This document shows, piece after piece, positions 45,284 through 54,623 of a stretch of DNA of 64,000 nucleotides. Under the pieces are notes generated by a model, which was not told where the DNA came from, searched no databases, and saw only the letters and a program-made list of their open reading frames with translations. Both the position numbers and the translations under genes were made by a program. How positions within the stretch are numbered: position 1 is the stretch's first letter; each line of letters opens with the position of its first letter. The DNA is from Schlesneria sp. (GTDB lineage Bacteria; Planctomycetota; Planctomycetia; Planctomycetales; Planctomycetaceae), in contig JAQGHU010000074.1 in NCBI GenBank assembly GCA_028291515.1, forward strand, positions 62,001-126,000. The letters are read 5' to 3'.

Positions 45284-47818
45284 TCAGACCGCCAGCGTGG
45301 TGGAGGGGGGTGAGAAATAGTCTCCGTAGGAGGAGAGTATCAGGTTGTGAATATCCAGCAGATCGGTGACGCGATTCTGGATCACAGCCGAGCCCAGCAC
45401 GCCCATCCGTTTACCAGCCTGTTGGATGATGAGTGTTGTTTCCACAATATCGAGGATGCGATCGACGACCAACCCGACGCTGCGGCCGTTTTCGGAGTAG
45501 ACCACGACTTGCAGCATTGTCGCTTCGAGGTGAGGCGAACCCGTATTCAGCACATCGCCCAGGTGCAGAAGCGGCATGATCTGGCCGCCGTACTGCACGA
45601 CTTGCTGTCCGTCCGCTCGCTCCACTGAACTCAGCGGGATCTCTTCCAACCGAGAGACCGATGAGAGTGGAAGTGCCAGCTGATGCGTTTCTCCCAGGCC
45701 GAGCAGCAGCAGTGTCTGCTTCAAATCGCCGGTTACCGCTTCGTTGGTCTTGGCTGGTGTTATGTGACGTTCACGAGCTTCCGACACCACGCCAGATCGC
45801 TTGGCGATGCCGACGACATCCAGAATTAAGGCCACGGCACCGTCTCCCATGATCGTGACACCGGCGTAGATCGAAATGTCTTTCAGGTGCGGGCCCAGCG
45901 GTTTGACGACGATTTCCTGCGTGTCATCGATTCGATCAACGACAAGTCCAAATCGGCGATCCTCGGCAGTGAGCACGACAATGTTGACGACAGAGTCCGG
46001 GCTCAACTTCGCCCCCTTGCGCGCGGGCCTGAGATTGAGTTGCTCGTCGAGATAAAGGAGCGGCAACAAGTTGCCTCGCAAGCGGTAGACGGGAACATCG
46101 TGAATATGTTCGATCTCGCGAAGCACACGATCGCCTTCCAACCGCACAAGTTCAACCAGATTATTCTGCGGAATGGCATAACGATCCGCGCCCGCAGTGA
46201 CCATCAGCGCGGGAACGATGGCTAAGGTCAGCGGGATCTTGATCCGCAGAGTCGTTCCTTTGCCGAACACACTGAAGATGTCCAGGGTGCCGCCGATTTT
46301 CTCGACGTTGGTTTTGACGACATCCATTCCGACGCCGCGACCAGAGACGTTGGTCACTGTGAGTGCCGTCGAAAATCCTGGCAGCAGGATGATATTCATC
46401 AGCTCACGTTCGGACATCGAGGCCGCCTGGTCGGGAGTAATCAGCCCCTGGCTCAGGCCTTTTTGTCGAACTCGCTCCAGATTAATTCCGCCGCCGTCAT
46501 CACCGATTTCGATAATGACCTGTCCACCTTCGTGGAACGCACGCAGCAGCAGCGTTCCCTCTGCCGGTTTGCCTTTTGCTTGCCGGATCTCCGGAGGCTC
46601 AATGCCGTGATCGACCGAGTTCCGCACGATATGCATGAGCGGATCTTTGATCGCTTCCAGGATCGTCTTGTCGAGTTCCGTCTCGGCCCCTTCCATTTTG
46701 ACCTGAACCTTTTTGCCGCACTGCAGCGACAGATCTCGCACAACGCGAGGAAGCTTGGCCCAGGCGTTCTGAATCGGCTGCATCCGCGTCTTCATCACCC
46801 CTTCCTGCAATTCGGAAGTGATCAGATTCAGCCGCTGACTGGCGGCGATCAAGGTCGCATCTTCAGTCGTACGGCTGTATTGCAGAATCTGATTGCGAGC
46901 CAGGACCAGTTCGCCCACCAGGTTCATCAGCCTGTCAAGTAGTGCGACATCCAAACGAACGGTCGTCTCGGGGCCGATTTGGTTCTTCTCATTCGAGTCG
47001 GGTAGCGCCTGCCCGTCGGCATCGACCCGACGGACCCCTGGCGCCGTGGCGGCGACTGTCGGCAATGCGATCTCGACCGTTTCAACAGCGGGCGGTATTT
47101 GAGCCACCGCAGTTTTGGTGGCAGCGACCTTCGCCTTTCTCGGTCCCTTGGCTTTGGGAACCTGTGCCAGCTTCGGCTTTGATTCTACTCTAACCTTAGG
47201 TGCAGGCTTCGTTTTCGCGACAGGCCTGGATTTGGCAGCGGCTGGCGTCTTTGACTTCTTCCTGACGGCAACCGCTTCCGAGTCATTCGCGAGGCCAGCG
47301 ACCATCGACTCCAGATCGCCGAGTGTGGCTTCAACCCCATGATCTTCAGCGGATGAACCTGATTGAAGGCGATGACCGGCCGGGACGGCTCTCCCGGCAG
47401 AGAAAGCCGCAACGGCTGCGGGCTGCATCCTCGTCCCAAGGCTCAATTGTTCGAGGACTTCCACGAGTGACTCGTAGTGGTCTTCGCCTTCGGTGTTGGT
47501 GTTGGCAATGCTGGACAGCATCTTTCGCACGGCGTCCACCATCTGCAGCAGGGCCGTCGTTATGGTGGCGTCGAGTCGCAATTCGCCATCGCGCAACTTC
47601 ACCAGCAGGCTCTCGCCGACATGGGTGACGTGCTCCAGGATCGGAAATGCCAAAAAACCGCAGGTTCCCTTAATAGTATGAATCGTACGAAACACGCTCG
47701 ACAAAAGGTTGCGATCGTCGGGTGCATCTTCGAGCGACAAAAGGTCGTGGTCGAGTTGATCAAGGTTCTCGTAGCTCTCGACGAGAAATTCCTTGATGAT
47801 GTCTTCGAGGTCATCCAT
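45284..47818 (-). CDS. cheA: CheA histidine kinase with two CheW-like domains
   Basis: I start at ATG 47818 (MDDLEDIIKEFLVESYENLD); AAGGA lies about 10 nt upstream, and the frame stays open to 47956. The Hpt domain has the phospho-acceptor in FRTIHTIKGTCGF. A long Ala/Lys/Pro linker (AVAAFSAGRAVP..., KSKTPAAAKSRPVAKTK) leads to the dimerisation helix VGELVLARNQILQYSR, then the ATPase boxes (HIVRNSVDHGIEPPE, GDDGGGINLE). A first CheW-like P5 domain is followed by a second one (QTLLLLGLGETHQLALPLSSV to the end). Duplicated P5/CheW is unusual. It phosphorylates CheY and CheB. Confidence 0.95.
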   Translation of the reverse strand: MDDLEDIIKEFLVESYENLDQLDHDLLSLEDAPDDRNLLSSVFRTIHTIKGTCGFLAFPILEHVTHVGESLLVKLRDGELRLDATITTALLQMVDAVRKMLSSIANTNTEGEDHYESLVEVLEQLSLGTRMQPAAVAAFSAGRAVPAGHRLQSGSSAEDHGVEATLGDLESMVAGLANDSEAVAVRKKSKTPAAAKSRPVAKTKPAPKVRVESKPKLAQVPKAKGPRKAKVAATKTAVAQIPPAVETVEIALPTVAATAPGVRRVDADGQALPDSNEKNQIGPETTVRLDVALLDRLMNLVGELVLARNQILQYSRTTEDATLIAASQRLNLITSELQEGVMKTRMQPIQNAWAKLPRVVRDLSLQCGKKVQVKMEGAETELDKTILEAIKDPLMHIVRNSVDHGIEPPEIRQAKGKPAEGTLLLRAFHEGGQVIIEIGDDGGGINLERVRQKGLSQGLITPDQAASMSERELMNIILLPGFSTALTVTNVSGRGVGMDVVKTNVEKIGGTLDIFSVFGKGTTLRIKIPLTLAIVPALMVTAGADRYAIPQNNLVELVRLEGDRVLREIEHIHDVPVYRLRGNLLPLLYLDEQLNLRPARKGAKLSPDSVVNIVVLTAEDRRFGLVVDRIDDTQEIVVKPLGPHLKDISIYAGVTIMGDGAVALILDVVGIAKRSGVVSEARERHITPAKTNEAVTGDLKQTLLLLGLGETHQLALPLSSVSRLEEIPLSSVERADGQQVVQYGGQIMPLLHLGDVLNTGSPHLEATMLQVVVYSENGRSVGLVVDRILDIVETTLIIQQAGKRMGVLGSAVIQNRVTDLLDIHNLILSSYGDYFSPPSTTLAV

Positions 47819-47839
47819 CGATGCCGAGTCCTTGGAATG

Positions 47840-47880
47840 AGTGTCGCATCCGCACGGGGGGGACACGCGGATGCGACACT
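47840..47880 (-). promoter_or_regulatory. 14-bp stem-loop in the cheA leader
   Basis: AGTGTCGCATCCGC (47840-47853) and GCGGATGCGACACT (47867-47880) are perfect reverse complements with a 13-nt loop. The hairpin starts 22 bp upstream of the cheA ATG and ends just before its ribosome site. It could be an RNA control element or a protein-binding dyad. Confidence 0.6.
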
Positions 47881-48385
47881 GAATGAAAGGGGAAAACGAT
47901 CCCCGACCGGAAGACTCATCGAAGAGCGTCGCTCCCACTTGCTTCAGCCACCGCAATCATTACGGCTTTTGTATGTGGCCCTGATAGATTTAGCGGTGGT
48001 ACAAGTCTTGCCGGATGATGCGCGTGTGATCTCCGCGTTGCCGTGGCTTTCCACGGTTTACGATTTGATCGCAGATGCTGCTGGCGTCGTGGCAGCTCGA
48101 GCGGAATAGCGAGGTCGCCAATCTCGCCAAGAGATTGGGGGCTTCACGATTGACGACACCTGCCAATCTGTTATTTCCACTCTGATCGAGCACTAGCGAA
48201 TTCGGGATCTCATGCGGGACGACGAACCTGCGGCAATGGAGGGCAGCGCCTCTTTGGCTCTCGTCGTTTGACACTGGGCGCTCGCAATTCCATCATCCAC
48301 GTCAGTGTTATTTCGCGTGATCGTGCGCGAAGAGTTTTGGCTTTGATTTGTCTGAATTCGTGCGTACTGACAGCAATTGGTTCTG
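47881..48385. promoter_or_regulatory. Divergent spacer between cheA and the VWA gene with the third cluster dyad
   Basis: No gene is seen in these 505 bp. It holds CCGTGG-CTTT-CCACGG at 48041-48056, identical in its arms to the two dyads at 41268 and 41381, and CCAATCTC-GCCAA-GAGATTGG at 48118-48138, a perfect 8-bp hairpin. The cluster dyad lies 223 bp from the cheA start and 330 bp from the VWA gene start. Confidence 0.55.
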
Positions 48386-50863
48386 ATGGATCGCTTTCAA
48401 CATTATCTGGCTTGGTATCTTGGCCTGAAGACTCCGGCACCCGGAGAAGGGGTACTGTGGCGTCTCGATTGGCGATCACCCGCCCCCCCTTGGGTGATCG
48501 TGATTGCCGCCCTCGGATTGCTGATTGCCGTCACCTGGATCTACCGCCGCGACGGCGAATCCTTGAACTTGCGGCAGCGGCTGACCCTGACGGTATTACG
48601 ACTGTTGGTCTTCGCCGTCATTCTGGCGATGCTCACGGAATTGAGTCTGACGGTCGAACGGACGGGGTTGCCGAGCGTGGCGGTCATGATCGACACGTCC
48701 GCCAGCATGTCGCTTCAGGATCAGTATCCCGCCGGTTCCGCGGCGACCAACATGGCGAAATCAATTTCACTGCAACCAGGTCGCGATGCCCACCGTTTGG
48801 GACTGACGCAAGAAGTTCTCACGCGGAACGGTGGTCAGTTTCTGAAAGATCTGCAGCGCAATCACCAAGTCAAGTTGTACCGTTTCTCTGACACCGCCAC
48901 GCTCCTCGATTCAGGCAATTTGGAAGCCACCGACGATGCGCGGGCGTTCGAATCAACTGAAAATGAGACTGGATCGACGGCCCCCTCAAGTAAACCAAAG
49001 CTTCCGCCGTTTCAGGCAGCACTGGTTGAGATTTCGTCATTGCATGCGGATGGCGAGCAAACTCGTCCGGCCCCGTCCGTAAAGAAAGTGCTGGCGGACT
49101 TAAGGGGGACCCCACCAGCAGCGTTGATCCTGTTCACCGATGGTGTCGCCAGTGTTTCAGAAGTTGATAAGTTATCGACAATCGCCGAATCGGTTCGTCG
49201 CAAGGGAACTCAACTGCACATTGTCGGCCTCGGTAGCGACGAAGCATCGAAAGACGTTCTGATCTATGACACGCTTGTCGACGAGGTTGCGTTTGTCGGA
49301 GACCCGATGTCATTTACCGCCAAAGTGAAAAGCTTTGGCTATGCCGGAAAGAAGTTGACGTTGCGACTGCGCAAAGAGGGCGAAGAAGGAGTTATAGCAA
49401 CGCAAGAGATCAAAGCTCCGCCTGACGGACAACCGTTGAAGGTTGAGTTGTCCTATACCTCCAGCAAGCCCGGCGAATTTGACCTCATCCTGGAAGTCGT
49501 GCCACAGTCCGACGAAACCAATAAGCAAAACAACGCGGAAATGCGGCACGTCAGCGTTCGCGAAGAAAAGATCCGCGTCCTGCTGGTCGACGGCGTTCCC
49601 CGCTATGAGTTCCGCTATCTGAAGCAATTGTTCGAACGCGACAAATCGACAGAATTGAGCACTCTTTTGCAGGACGCCGATCTGGAATATTCGCAGGAAG
49701 ACCGGACTGCTCTGGAACACTTTCCGGTCAAGAAAGAGGATCTCGCCAAGTTCGATGTCATTATTTTCGGGGATCTAAACCCCGGAGTCCTCGGCCCATC
49801 CGTGCTGGAGAATCTGCGAGACTTCGTGCGGGAGAAGGGAGGCAGCATTGTCTTCATCGCAGGGCCGCAAGCGAATCCTGCCGCGCTCAATGGAACGCCG
49901 CTGGAAGCGGTTCTGCCCTTCGAACCCGCGGATGTCCGCGTTCCTGCTCCCGATGCTGCGTCATACGACAGTTTCCATCCCGTGCTCACGTTGGAAGGCC
50001 AAAAGGGGAACAGTCTGTTCCGATTGGGTGACGGCGAAGCCGATAGCCTGCGAATCTGGAACAGCTTGCCCAGCCTGTACTGGTTTGTTGAGATCCCCAA
50101 AACGAAGGCGGGCGTCCGTGTCTTTGCCGAGCATCCTCTGAAGTCGGGGAGCAATGGCCGCTTGCCGATCATCATGCTGCAGCAGGTGGGAGCTGGAAAA
50201 GTGCTGTACCACGCCACCGATGAATCGTGGCGGTGGCGGTTTCGACGTGGCGACCTCTACTACGGAAGATATTGGATCCAGGCGATTCGATACCTCAGTC
50301 GCGGTCGATTGATTGGTAAAGACCGCACAGCGGAACTGAGTGTCGATCAATTGGTCTATCAACGCGGTCAACCGGTGACGTTACGAGTCCGATTCGTCGA
50401 TGAAAAGTTCCTGCCGACGGATCCGAGTGGCGTCACTGTCATGGTCGAACGGAAAGGAGAAGGTCGTCAACCGGTGAAGCTGACCCGATTACGGGAAGCG
50501 CCGACGATGTTCGAAGGGCAGTTGGCACGTCTCTCCGACGGATCCTATCACGCCTGGATTTCGCAACCCGCATTCAACGAAGCACCGCCATCAACGGATT
50601 TTCGCGTGGAAGCGCCCTTGCGCGAACTGCAACGCCGAGGTATGGACAAGGCCGATTTGCAACTGGCAGCGAAGCAATCCAATGGTCGGCTGTACTCGCT
50701 CGACAACGTGGATACCCTTCCCGGAGAGATCCCATTGGGAACGCCCATTCCACTTCAGACTGACAATCCAATCCCCTTGTGGAACCGCTGGGAGGTTCTC
50801 TCGCTGTTCGCCATGTTGCTGACGACGGAATGGATGCTTCGCAAACGCTGGCGTTTGATCTGA
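48386..50863 (+). CDS. VWA-domain membrane protein
   Basis: Starts at ATG 48386 (open frame to 48377). The 825-residue protein has two N-terminal helices (WVIVIAALGLLIAVTWIY, LTVLRLLVFAVILAMLTEL) and then a VWA domain with the MIDAS motif VMIDTSASM and ALILFTDGVAS. The middle is beta-rich with a class I glutamine amidotransferase-like segment (VIIFGDLNPGVLGPSVLENLRDFVREKGG), and one helix lies at the C-terminus (LSLFAMLLTTEWMLRKRW). Such proteins occur next to MoxR/BatA systems in planctomycetes; no MoxR gene is seen here. Function is likely adhesive or regulatory. The polytopic protein gene follows 41 bp downstream. Confidence 0.85.
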   Translation: MDRFQHYLAWYLGLKTPAPGEGVLWRLDWRSPAPPWVIVIAALGLLIAVTWIYRRDGESLNLRQRLTLTVLRLLVFAVILAMLTELSLTVERTGLPSVAVMIDTSASMSLQDQYPAGSAATNMAKSISLQPGRDAHRLGLTQEVLTRNGGQFLKDLQRNHQVKLYRFSDTATLLDSGNLEATDDARAFESTENETGSTAPSSKPKLPPFQAALVEISSLHADGEQTRPAPSVKKVLADLRGTPPAALILFTDGVASVSEVDKLSTIAESVRRKGTQLHIVGLGSDEASKDVLIYDTLVDEVAFVGDPMSFTAKVKSFGYAGKKLTLRLRKEGEEGVIATQEIKAPPDGQPLKVELSYTSSKPGEFDLILEVVPQSDETNKQNNAEMRHVSVREEKIRVLLVDGVPRYEFRYLKQLFERDKSTELSTLLQDADLEYSQEDRTALEHFPVKKEDLAKFDVIIFGDLNPGVLGPSVLENLRDFVREKGGSIVFIAGPQANPAALNGTPLEAVLPFEPADVRVPAPDAASYDSFHPVLTLEGQKGNSLFRLGDGEADSLRIWNSLPSLYWFVEIPKTKAGVRVFAEHPLKSGSNGRLPIIMLQQVGAGKVLYHATDESWRWRFRRGDLYYGRYWIQAIRYLSRGRLIGKDRTAELSVDQLVYQRGQPVTLRVRFVDEKFLPTDPSGVTVMVERKGEGRQPVKLTRLREAPTMFEGQLARLSDGSYHAWISQPAFNEAPPSTDFRVEAPLRELQRRGMDKADLQLAAKQSNGRLYSLDNVDTLPGEIPLGTPIPLQTDNPIPLWNRWEVLSLFAMLLTTEWMLRKRWRLI

Positions 50864-50904
50864 TTGCTGTGCAACACACGTCGGGGATTGGAAAATTACT
50901 TTAG

Positions 50905-52212
50905 ATGCCTAATGAGTCTCAGCAGGTTGAATCGTTGGTTCGAGATGCCGAGCACGATCCTGTCGTATCAAGCCTCGCACGACTGTTGGCAATCGGCGTG
51001 TTGGCTTTAGTTGGTGTGACTTGGAAGCTATGGACTCCGCAGACTGTCTTCCCGCAAGTCCCGCTCGTTCGACTCGCTTGCGATTGGCCCGGTTGGTGTG
51101 ACTGGATCTGTCTGGCAGCACTTGTCACGAGTGCCGCGACGCTGCTATGTGTGGGGCGATGGGGTTTGCCAAGTCGTCTCGCCAGTGCAGGGATCGCGAT
51201 TTCATTGTCAGGTTTCTTCATTCTCGACCAGCACCGACTGCAACCGTGGGCATGGCAGTTCTTTCTACTGTCGGCCCTGCTGTCGCTTGCGGACGATACG
51301 ACAGTTCGGCAGGGATGGATCTGGTTGACGGTCTCGATCTATTTCTGGTCAGCGGTTTCCAAATTCGACTACAACTTTTTCCAAGATCAGGGCCCGGTAC
51401 TCGTGGAGGGGTTTAAGCATGCCATCGGTATCCGCCAGACAATGAATCGATGGACAGAATCGTTCGATGTCTGGTCCGTATTCGTTTTGGCTGTCGGCGA
51501 GTTGTCTGTTGCTGTTCTCTTGTCAATACGCCGGACGCGGCTAACGGGAGTCTGTCTCGCCGTTTTAATGCACGGGGCGCTGCTCGTGGCGCTCGGACCA
51601 TTGGGCCTGAAGCATACATGGGGCGTGCTGCTTTGGAATCTGTTCTTTGCTGGCCAGACCTGGTTGCTGTTTCGAGTCGTTTCGACACCACGAAGCGACG
51701 AAGCAGGTTCACGAGCCACTCAACGCGTTGGATTGATCAGCTGTAGAAGCAATGGTGTTGCCACCGGAATCATCCTTGGCGCGGTGCTCTGGCCGATCTT
51801 GGAGCCTGTCGATGGCTGCGATCATTGGCTGGCATGGGCCGTCTATTCGGCGCGCGCTGGTCAGCTTGAAATACTCATCACGTCAGACGAACCACCTCCC
51901 AGTAGTCCCGTCGACTACGAGCAAATTCTCAGAACGATCGATGGAGTGAGCGGTGTTTACTATCGTCCGAACGTGTCTGCCTGGTCATTGAAAGAACTCA
52001 GTGTCCCGATTTATCCCCAGTACAGATTTCAAGTCGCTGTCGGAAAAGATCTGAAACGTCGATTTCAACTCGAAAACATGCAGGTCGTCTGTTGGAGACG
52101 CAATCGATGGAACGGAAAGCCAACTGACGAGCGAGTCGTCGATCTGTTAGCCGGCAACAACTCCGGTCCATCGATTTGGAACACTCAACCTCGCTGGAGC
52201 AACCGCGAGTGA
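50905..52212 (+). CDS. Polytopic membrane protein of unknown function
   Basis: The 435-residue product has about seven predicted membrane helices in the first 300 residues (LARLLAIGVLALVGVTWKLW, ICLAALVTSAATLLCVG, LASAGIAISLSGFFIL, AWQFFLLSALLSLAD, WIWLTVSIYFWSAVSKFDY and others) and a soluble C-terminus of about 130 residues. The segment FWSAVSKFDYNFFQDQGP has some likeness to HTTM-type membrane proteins, but not enough to name it. It follows the VWA membrane gene on the same strand and probably forms an operon with it. Confidence 0.65.
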   Translation: MPNESQQVESLVRDAEHDPVVSSLARLLAIGVLALVGVTWKLWTPQTVFPQVPLVRLACDWPGWCDWICLAALVTSAATLLCVGRWGLPSRLASAGIAISLSGFFILDQHRLQPWAWQFFLLSALLSLADDTTVRQGWIWLTVSIYFWSAVSKFDYNFFQDQGPVLVEGFKHAIGIRQTMNRWTESFDVWSVFVLAVGELSVAVLLSIRRTRLTGVCLAVLMHGALLVALGPLGLKHTWGVLLWNLFFAGQTWLLFRVVSTPRSDEAGSRATQRVGLISCRSNGVATGIILGAVLWPILEPVDGCDHWLAWAVYSARAGQLEILITSDEPPPSSPVDYEQILRTIDGVSGVYYRPNVSAWSLKELSVPIYPQYRFQVAVGKDLKRRFQLENMQVVCWRRNRWNGKPTDERVVDLLAGNNSGPSIWNTQPRWSNRE

Positions 52213-52215
52213 GTC

Positions 52216-52233
52216 GCCGCAGCTCTCTGCGGC
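52216..52233. terminator. 7-bp hairpin between convergent genes
   Basis: GCCGCAG-CTCT-CTGCGGC (52216-52233) is a perfect 7-bp stem with a tetraloop just after the polytopic protein stop (52212) and before the stop of the opposite gene (52258). It suits a bidirectional terminator, without a T-run. Confidence 0.6.
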
Positions 52234-52257
52234 AAACTCATCGCTGTCACCGGCTTC

Positions 52258-53496
52258 TCACTTGGCCTTCTTCGCGAACGTGTAGATCCCCTTGCCTGAG
52301 GGGCTGACGATCATGAAGTAAGTTTCACCGGCTTCGTCTTCACCAAAGCTCATTACGGGCAGGTTCGCTCCGGTGTAAGGAATGGGTTGATTGGCAACGA
52401 CGGCTTTCTTCGCTTCATCGTATTTCAATGCCCAGATCTTTCCTGACACGTAGTCAGCATACAGATAGGCACCGGCCAATTCAGAATGCTTCTTGCCGCG
52501 ATAGACATTGCCGCCGGTGATCGATTTGCCAACGTCGTGGTTGTATTCCCAAATCGGCTCGATCAATACTGATGAAGCACTCAGGCTATTCGGGGCGAAT
52601 TCGTGCTTGGCTTCCCGCAGGTTCCAGCCGTAGTTTCCGCCCTTTACTCCGAGATTGATTTCTTCCCAGACGTTTTGCCCTACGTCCGCAATCCACAATA
52701 GCCCGGTCTGACGATCGAACGACATCCGCCAGACGTTGCGAAGGCCATAGCAGTAGACCTCTGGCAACGCGATGGGCTTGTTTCCGGCCGTCTTGTTGAT
52801 GAACGGGTTGTCCTTCGGAATGCCATACTTCAAGTTGCCGTCTTTCTTGTCGACATCGATTCGCAGAATCTTGCCAAGCAGCGTCTGCAGGTTCTGACCA
52901 TTGTTGTGTGGGTCGTTGCCGGCTCCGCCATCGCCAATCGTAATGTAGAGATAACCGTCCGGGCCAAAGCAGATTGTCCCGCCCTTGTGGTTCCAATAAG
53001 GATGCTCCACCCGCAGCAGTTCTTCTTCGCTACTTGGGTCGGCTTTGTTGGGATCGTCCTTCGAGACCTTGAAGCGCGAAATCACCGTCGTGTGCGGATG
53101 ACTGGTCGTCGTGTAGAACACGAAGAATTCGCCGTTGGTCTTGTACTTGGGATGAAATGCCATCCCCAGGAAACCTTCTTCGTTTTCCTTGTCGACATAG
53201 ACGACTTTCTTGGACAGATCAAGGAAGATTTTTGTCTCTTTCGACTCCGGGGTGAAGACGTGAACAATCCCCTGCTGCTGAGGCACAAAGATGCGTCCTG
53301 AACCATCGCCGGCGTTGGTCAACAGGATGGGGCGAAGCGGTGTCGGGACGCCGTCCTTGTCAGATTCCCAACCGGTCCACTTCAAATCGCCAAAGGCGAC
53401 CACCGGTTCGAGACCCAACGGCGTCTCAACGACTTGAGCAATGGTTGTTCGGCCGAGGCCGAGTAGCGCAGTCAATACGAGCAGATAACGAATCAC
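52258..53496 (-). CDS. PQQ-type sugar dehydrogenase (glucose/sorbosone dehydrogenase family)
   Basis: The 412-residue protein has a signal peptide (IRYLLVLTALLGLGRTTIAQ) followed by a six-bladed propeller with TNAGDGSGRIFVPQQQGIVHV, GFLGMAFHPKYKTNGEFFV, GPDGYLYITIGDGGAGND, LLGKILRIDVDK and GLRNVWRMSFDRQTG. These match glucose/sorbosone dehydrogenases that use PQQ in the periplasm. The exact sugar is not readable and PQQ biosynthesis is not nearby. It is convergent with the upstream plus-strand gene and is followed by a TIM-barrel protein gene in the same direction. Confidence 0.9.
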   Translation of the reverse strand: MIRYLLVLTALLGLGRTTIAQVVETPLGLEPVVAFGDLKWTGWESDKDGVPTPLRPILLTNAGDGSGRIFVPQQQGIVHVFTPESKETKIFLDLSKKVVYVDKENEEGFLGMAFHPKYKTNGEFFVFYTTTSHPHTTVISRFKVSKDDPNKADPSSEEELLRVEHPYWNHKGGTICFGPDGYLYITIGDGGAGNDPHNNGQNLQTLLGKILRIDVDKKDGNLKYGIPKDNPFINKTAGNKPIALPEVYCYGLRNVWRMSFDRQTGLLWIADVGQNVWEEINLGVKGGNYGWNLREAKHEFAPNSLSASSVLIEPIWEYNHDVGKSITGGNVYRGKKHSELAGAYLYADYVSGKIWALKYDEAKKAVVANQPIPYTGANLPVMSFGEDEAGETYFMIVSPSGKGIYTFAKKAK

Positions 53497-53575
53497 GATG
53501 AGGCGGTTCCTATTGAAGAGGGTGTGAACAATCGAGCTTAGAGACTGAGCGTCTCGAAACGGATAGCCAGCGCGG

Positions 53576-54502
53576 TCAGGACAATTCGGCCCGAACGGTT
53601 TCCAACAGCTTCTTGGTCAGCTTGATTCCATCGGCTTCGCTGTGCTTGCCACCTTCGTATTCGACACCGATCCAACCGCGGTATCCGTAAGACAGCACGA
53701 TCGGCAGAATCTTGCGATAGTCGGTCTTGGTCTCGTTTCCGGCTTCGTCGAACTCATGCGACTTCGCACTGACGCCCTTGGCAAACGGCATCAATTCTTC
53801 GGTCCCCTTGTAGCGGTCGTACCAAATCTTGTCGGCGACGCGGAAGTTGCCGAAGTCAGGTAGCGTGCCGCAGCCGGGATGCTGCACAGTATGAATCACC
53901 GAGGACAGCCAGGTCCCGTTCGACGACAGACCACCGTGGTTCTCGACGATGACGCTGATGTTGTGCGCCGTGGCGAACTCGGTCAGCTTGCGCAGGCCAT
54001 CGGCGGCCAGCTTCATCTGTTCCCAATAAGTGCCACTCGACTGGGCGTTGACGCGGATGGCATGGCATCCCAAAAACTTAGCTGCTTCGACCCATTTGTG
54101 GTGATTTTCTACGGCCTGCTTGCGTTTTGCTTCATCAGGGTCACCCAGGGCCCCTTCACCGTCGCACATGATCAGGACGCTAGTCACCCCGTTGTCTTCC
54201 GCTCGCTTTTTCAGTTCCCCCAGATAGGCCTGATCTTTGGCCTTGTCTTTGAAGAACTGATTGACGTATTCGATCCCCTCGATCCCAAATTCGTTCTTTG
54301 CCATCGCGGCAAATTCGCGTGGATCGGCCTTATCATTGAAGAACCGGCGATGCAATGACCATTGAGCCAGCGAAATCTTGAATAGCGGGGCCTTGGCCGG
54401 AGGGTCGGCGGCAAACGCGATCGGATTCCACGAAGTCGCGCCGGCGGCAATCAATCCGGCGGACGCAGACAGGAAATGGCGACGAGACAACGGTTGCGAC
54501 AT
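53576..54502 (-). CDS. Tat-exported sugar isomerase/epimerase-like TIM-barrel protein
   Basis: The 308-residue protein begins with a Tat signal ([17 protein letters not shown]). The mature part has the xylose-isomerase-like TIM-barrel pattern: [68 protein letters not shown] and [13 protein letters not shown]. Similar proteins are hydroxypyruvate isomerase-like and are abundant in planctomycetes; the substrate is not known. It lies behind the sugar dehydrogenase on the same strand, about 80 bp apart, so a joint role in a periplasmic sugar pathway is possible. Confidence 0.88.
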   Translation of the reverse strand: MSQPLSRRHFLSASAGLIAAGATSWNPIAFAADPPAKAPLFKISLAQWSLHRRFFNDKADPREFAAMAKNEFGIEGIEYVNQFFKDKAKDQAYLGELKKRAEDNGVTSVLIMCDGEGALGDPDEAKRKQAVENHHKWVEAAKFLGCHAIRVNAQSSGTYWEQMKLAADGLRKLTEFATAHNISVIVENHGGLSSNGTWLSSVIHTVQHPGCGTLPDFGNFRVADKIWYDRYKGTEELMPFAKGVSAKSHEFDEAGNETKTDYRKILPIVLSYGYRGWIGVEYEGGKHSEADGIKLTKKLLETVRAELS

Positions 54503-54623
54503 CAGTTGATCCTTAAGGCGATGACTGACCAGGTTGTGAATGCAGCCGGAATTCTAGTCACCCATTTCGCCGAATGCGAAGCATGCGTCTTGTTCCTTGT
54601 CTGAAAAAGCCGCCAATTCAGAA

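Noticed and set aside
46197-46942. Plus-strand frames opposite cheA
   Set aside because: They are antisense to conserved kinase domains and carry no features of their own.
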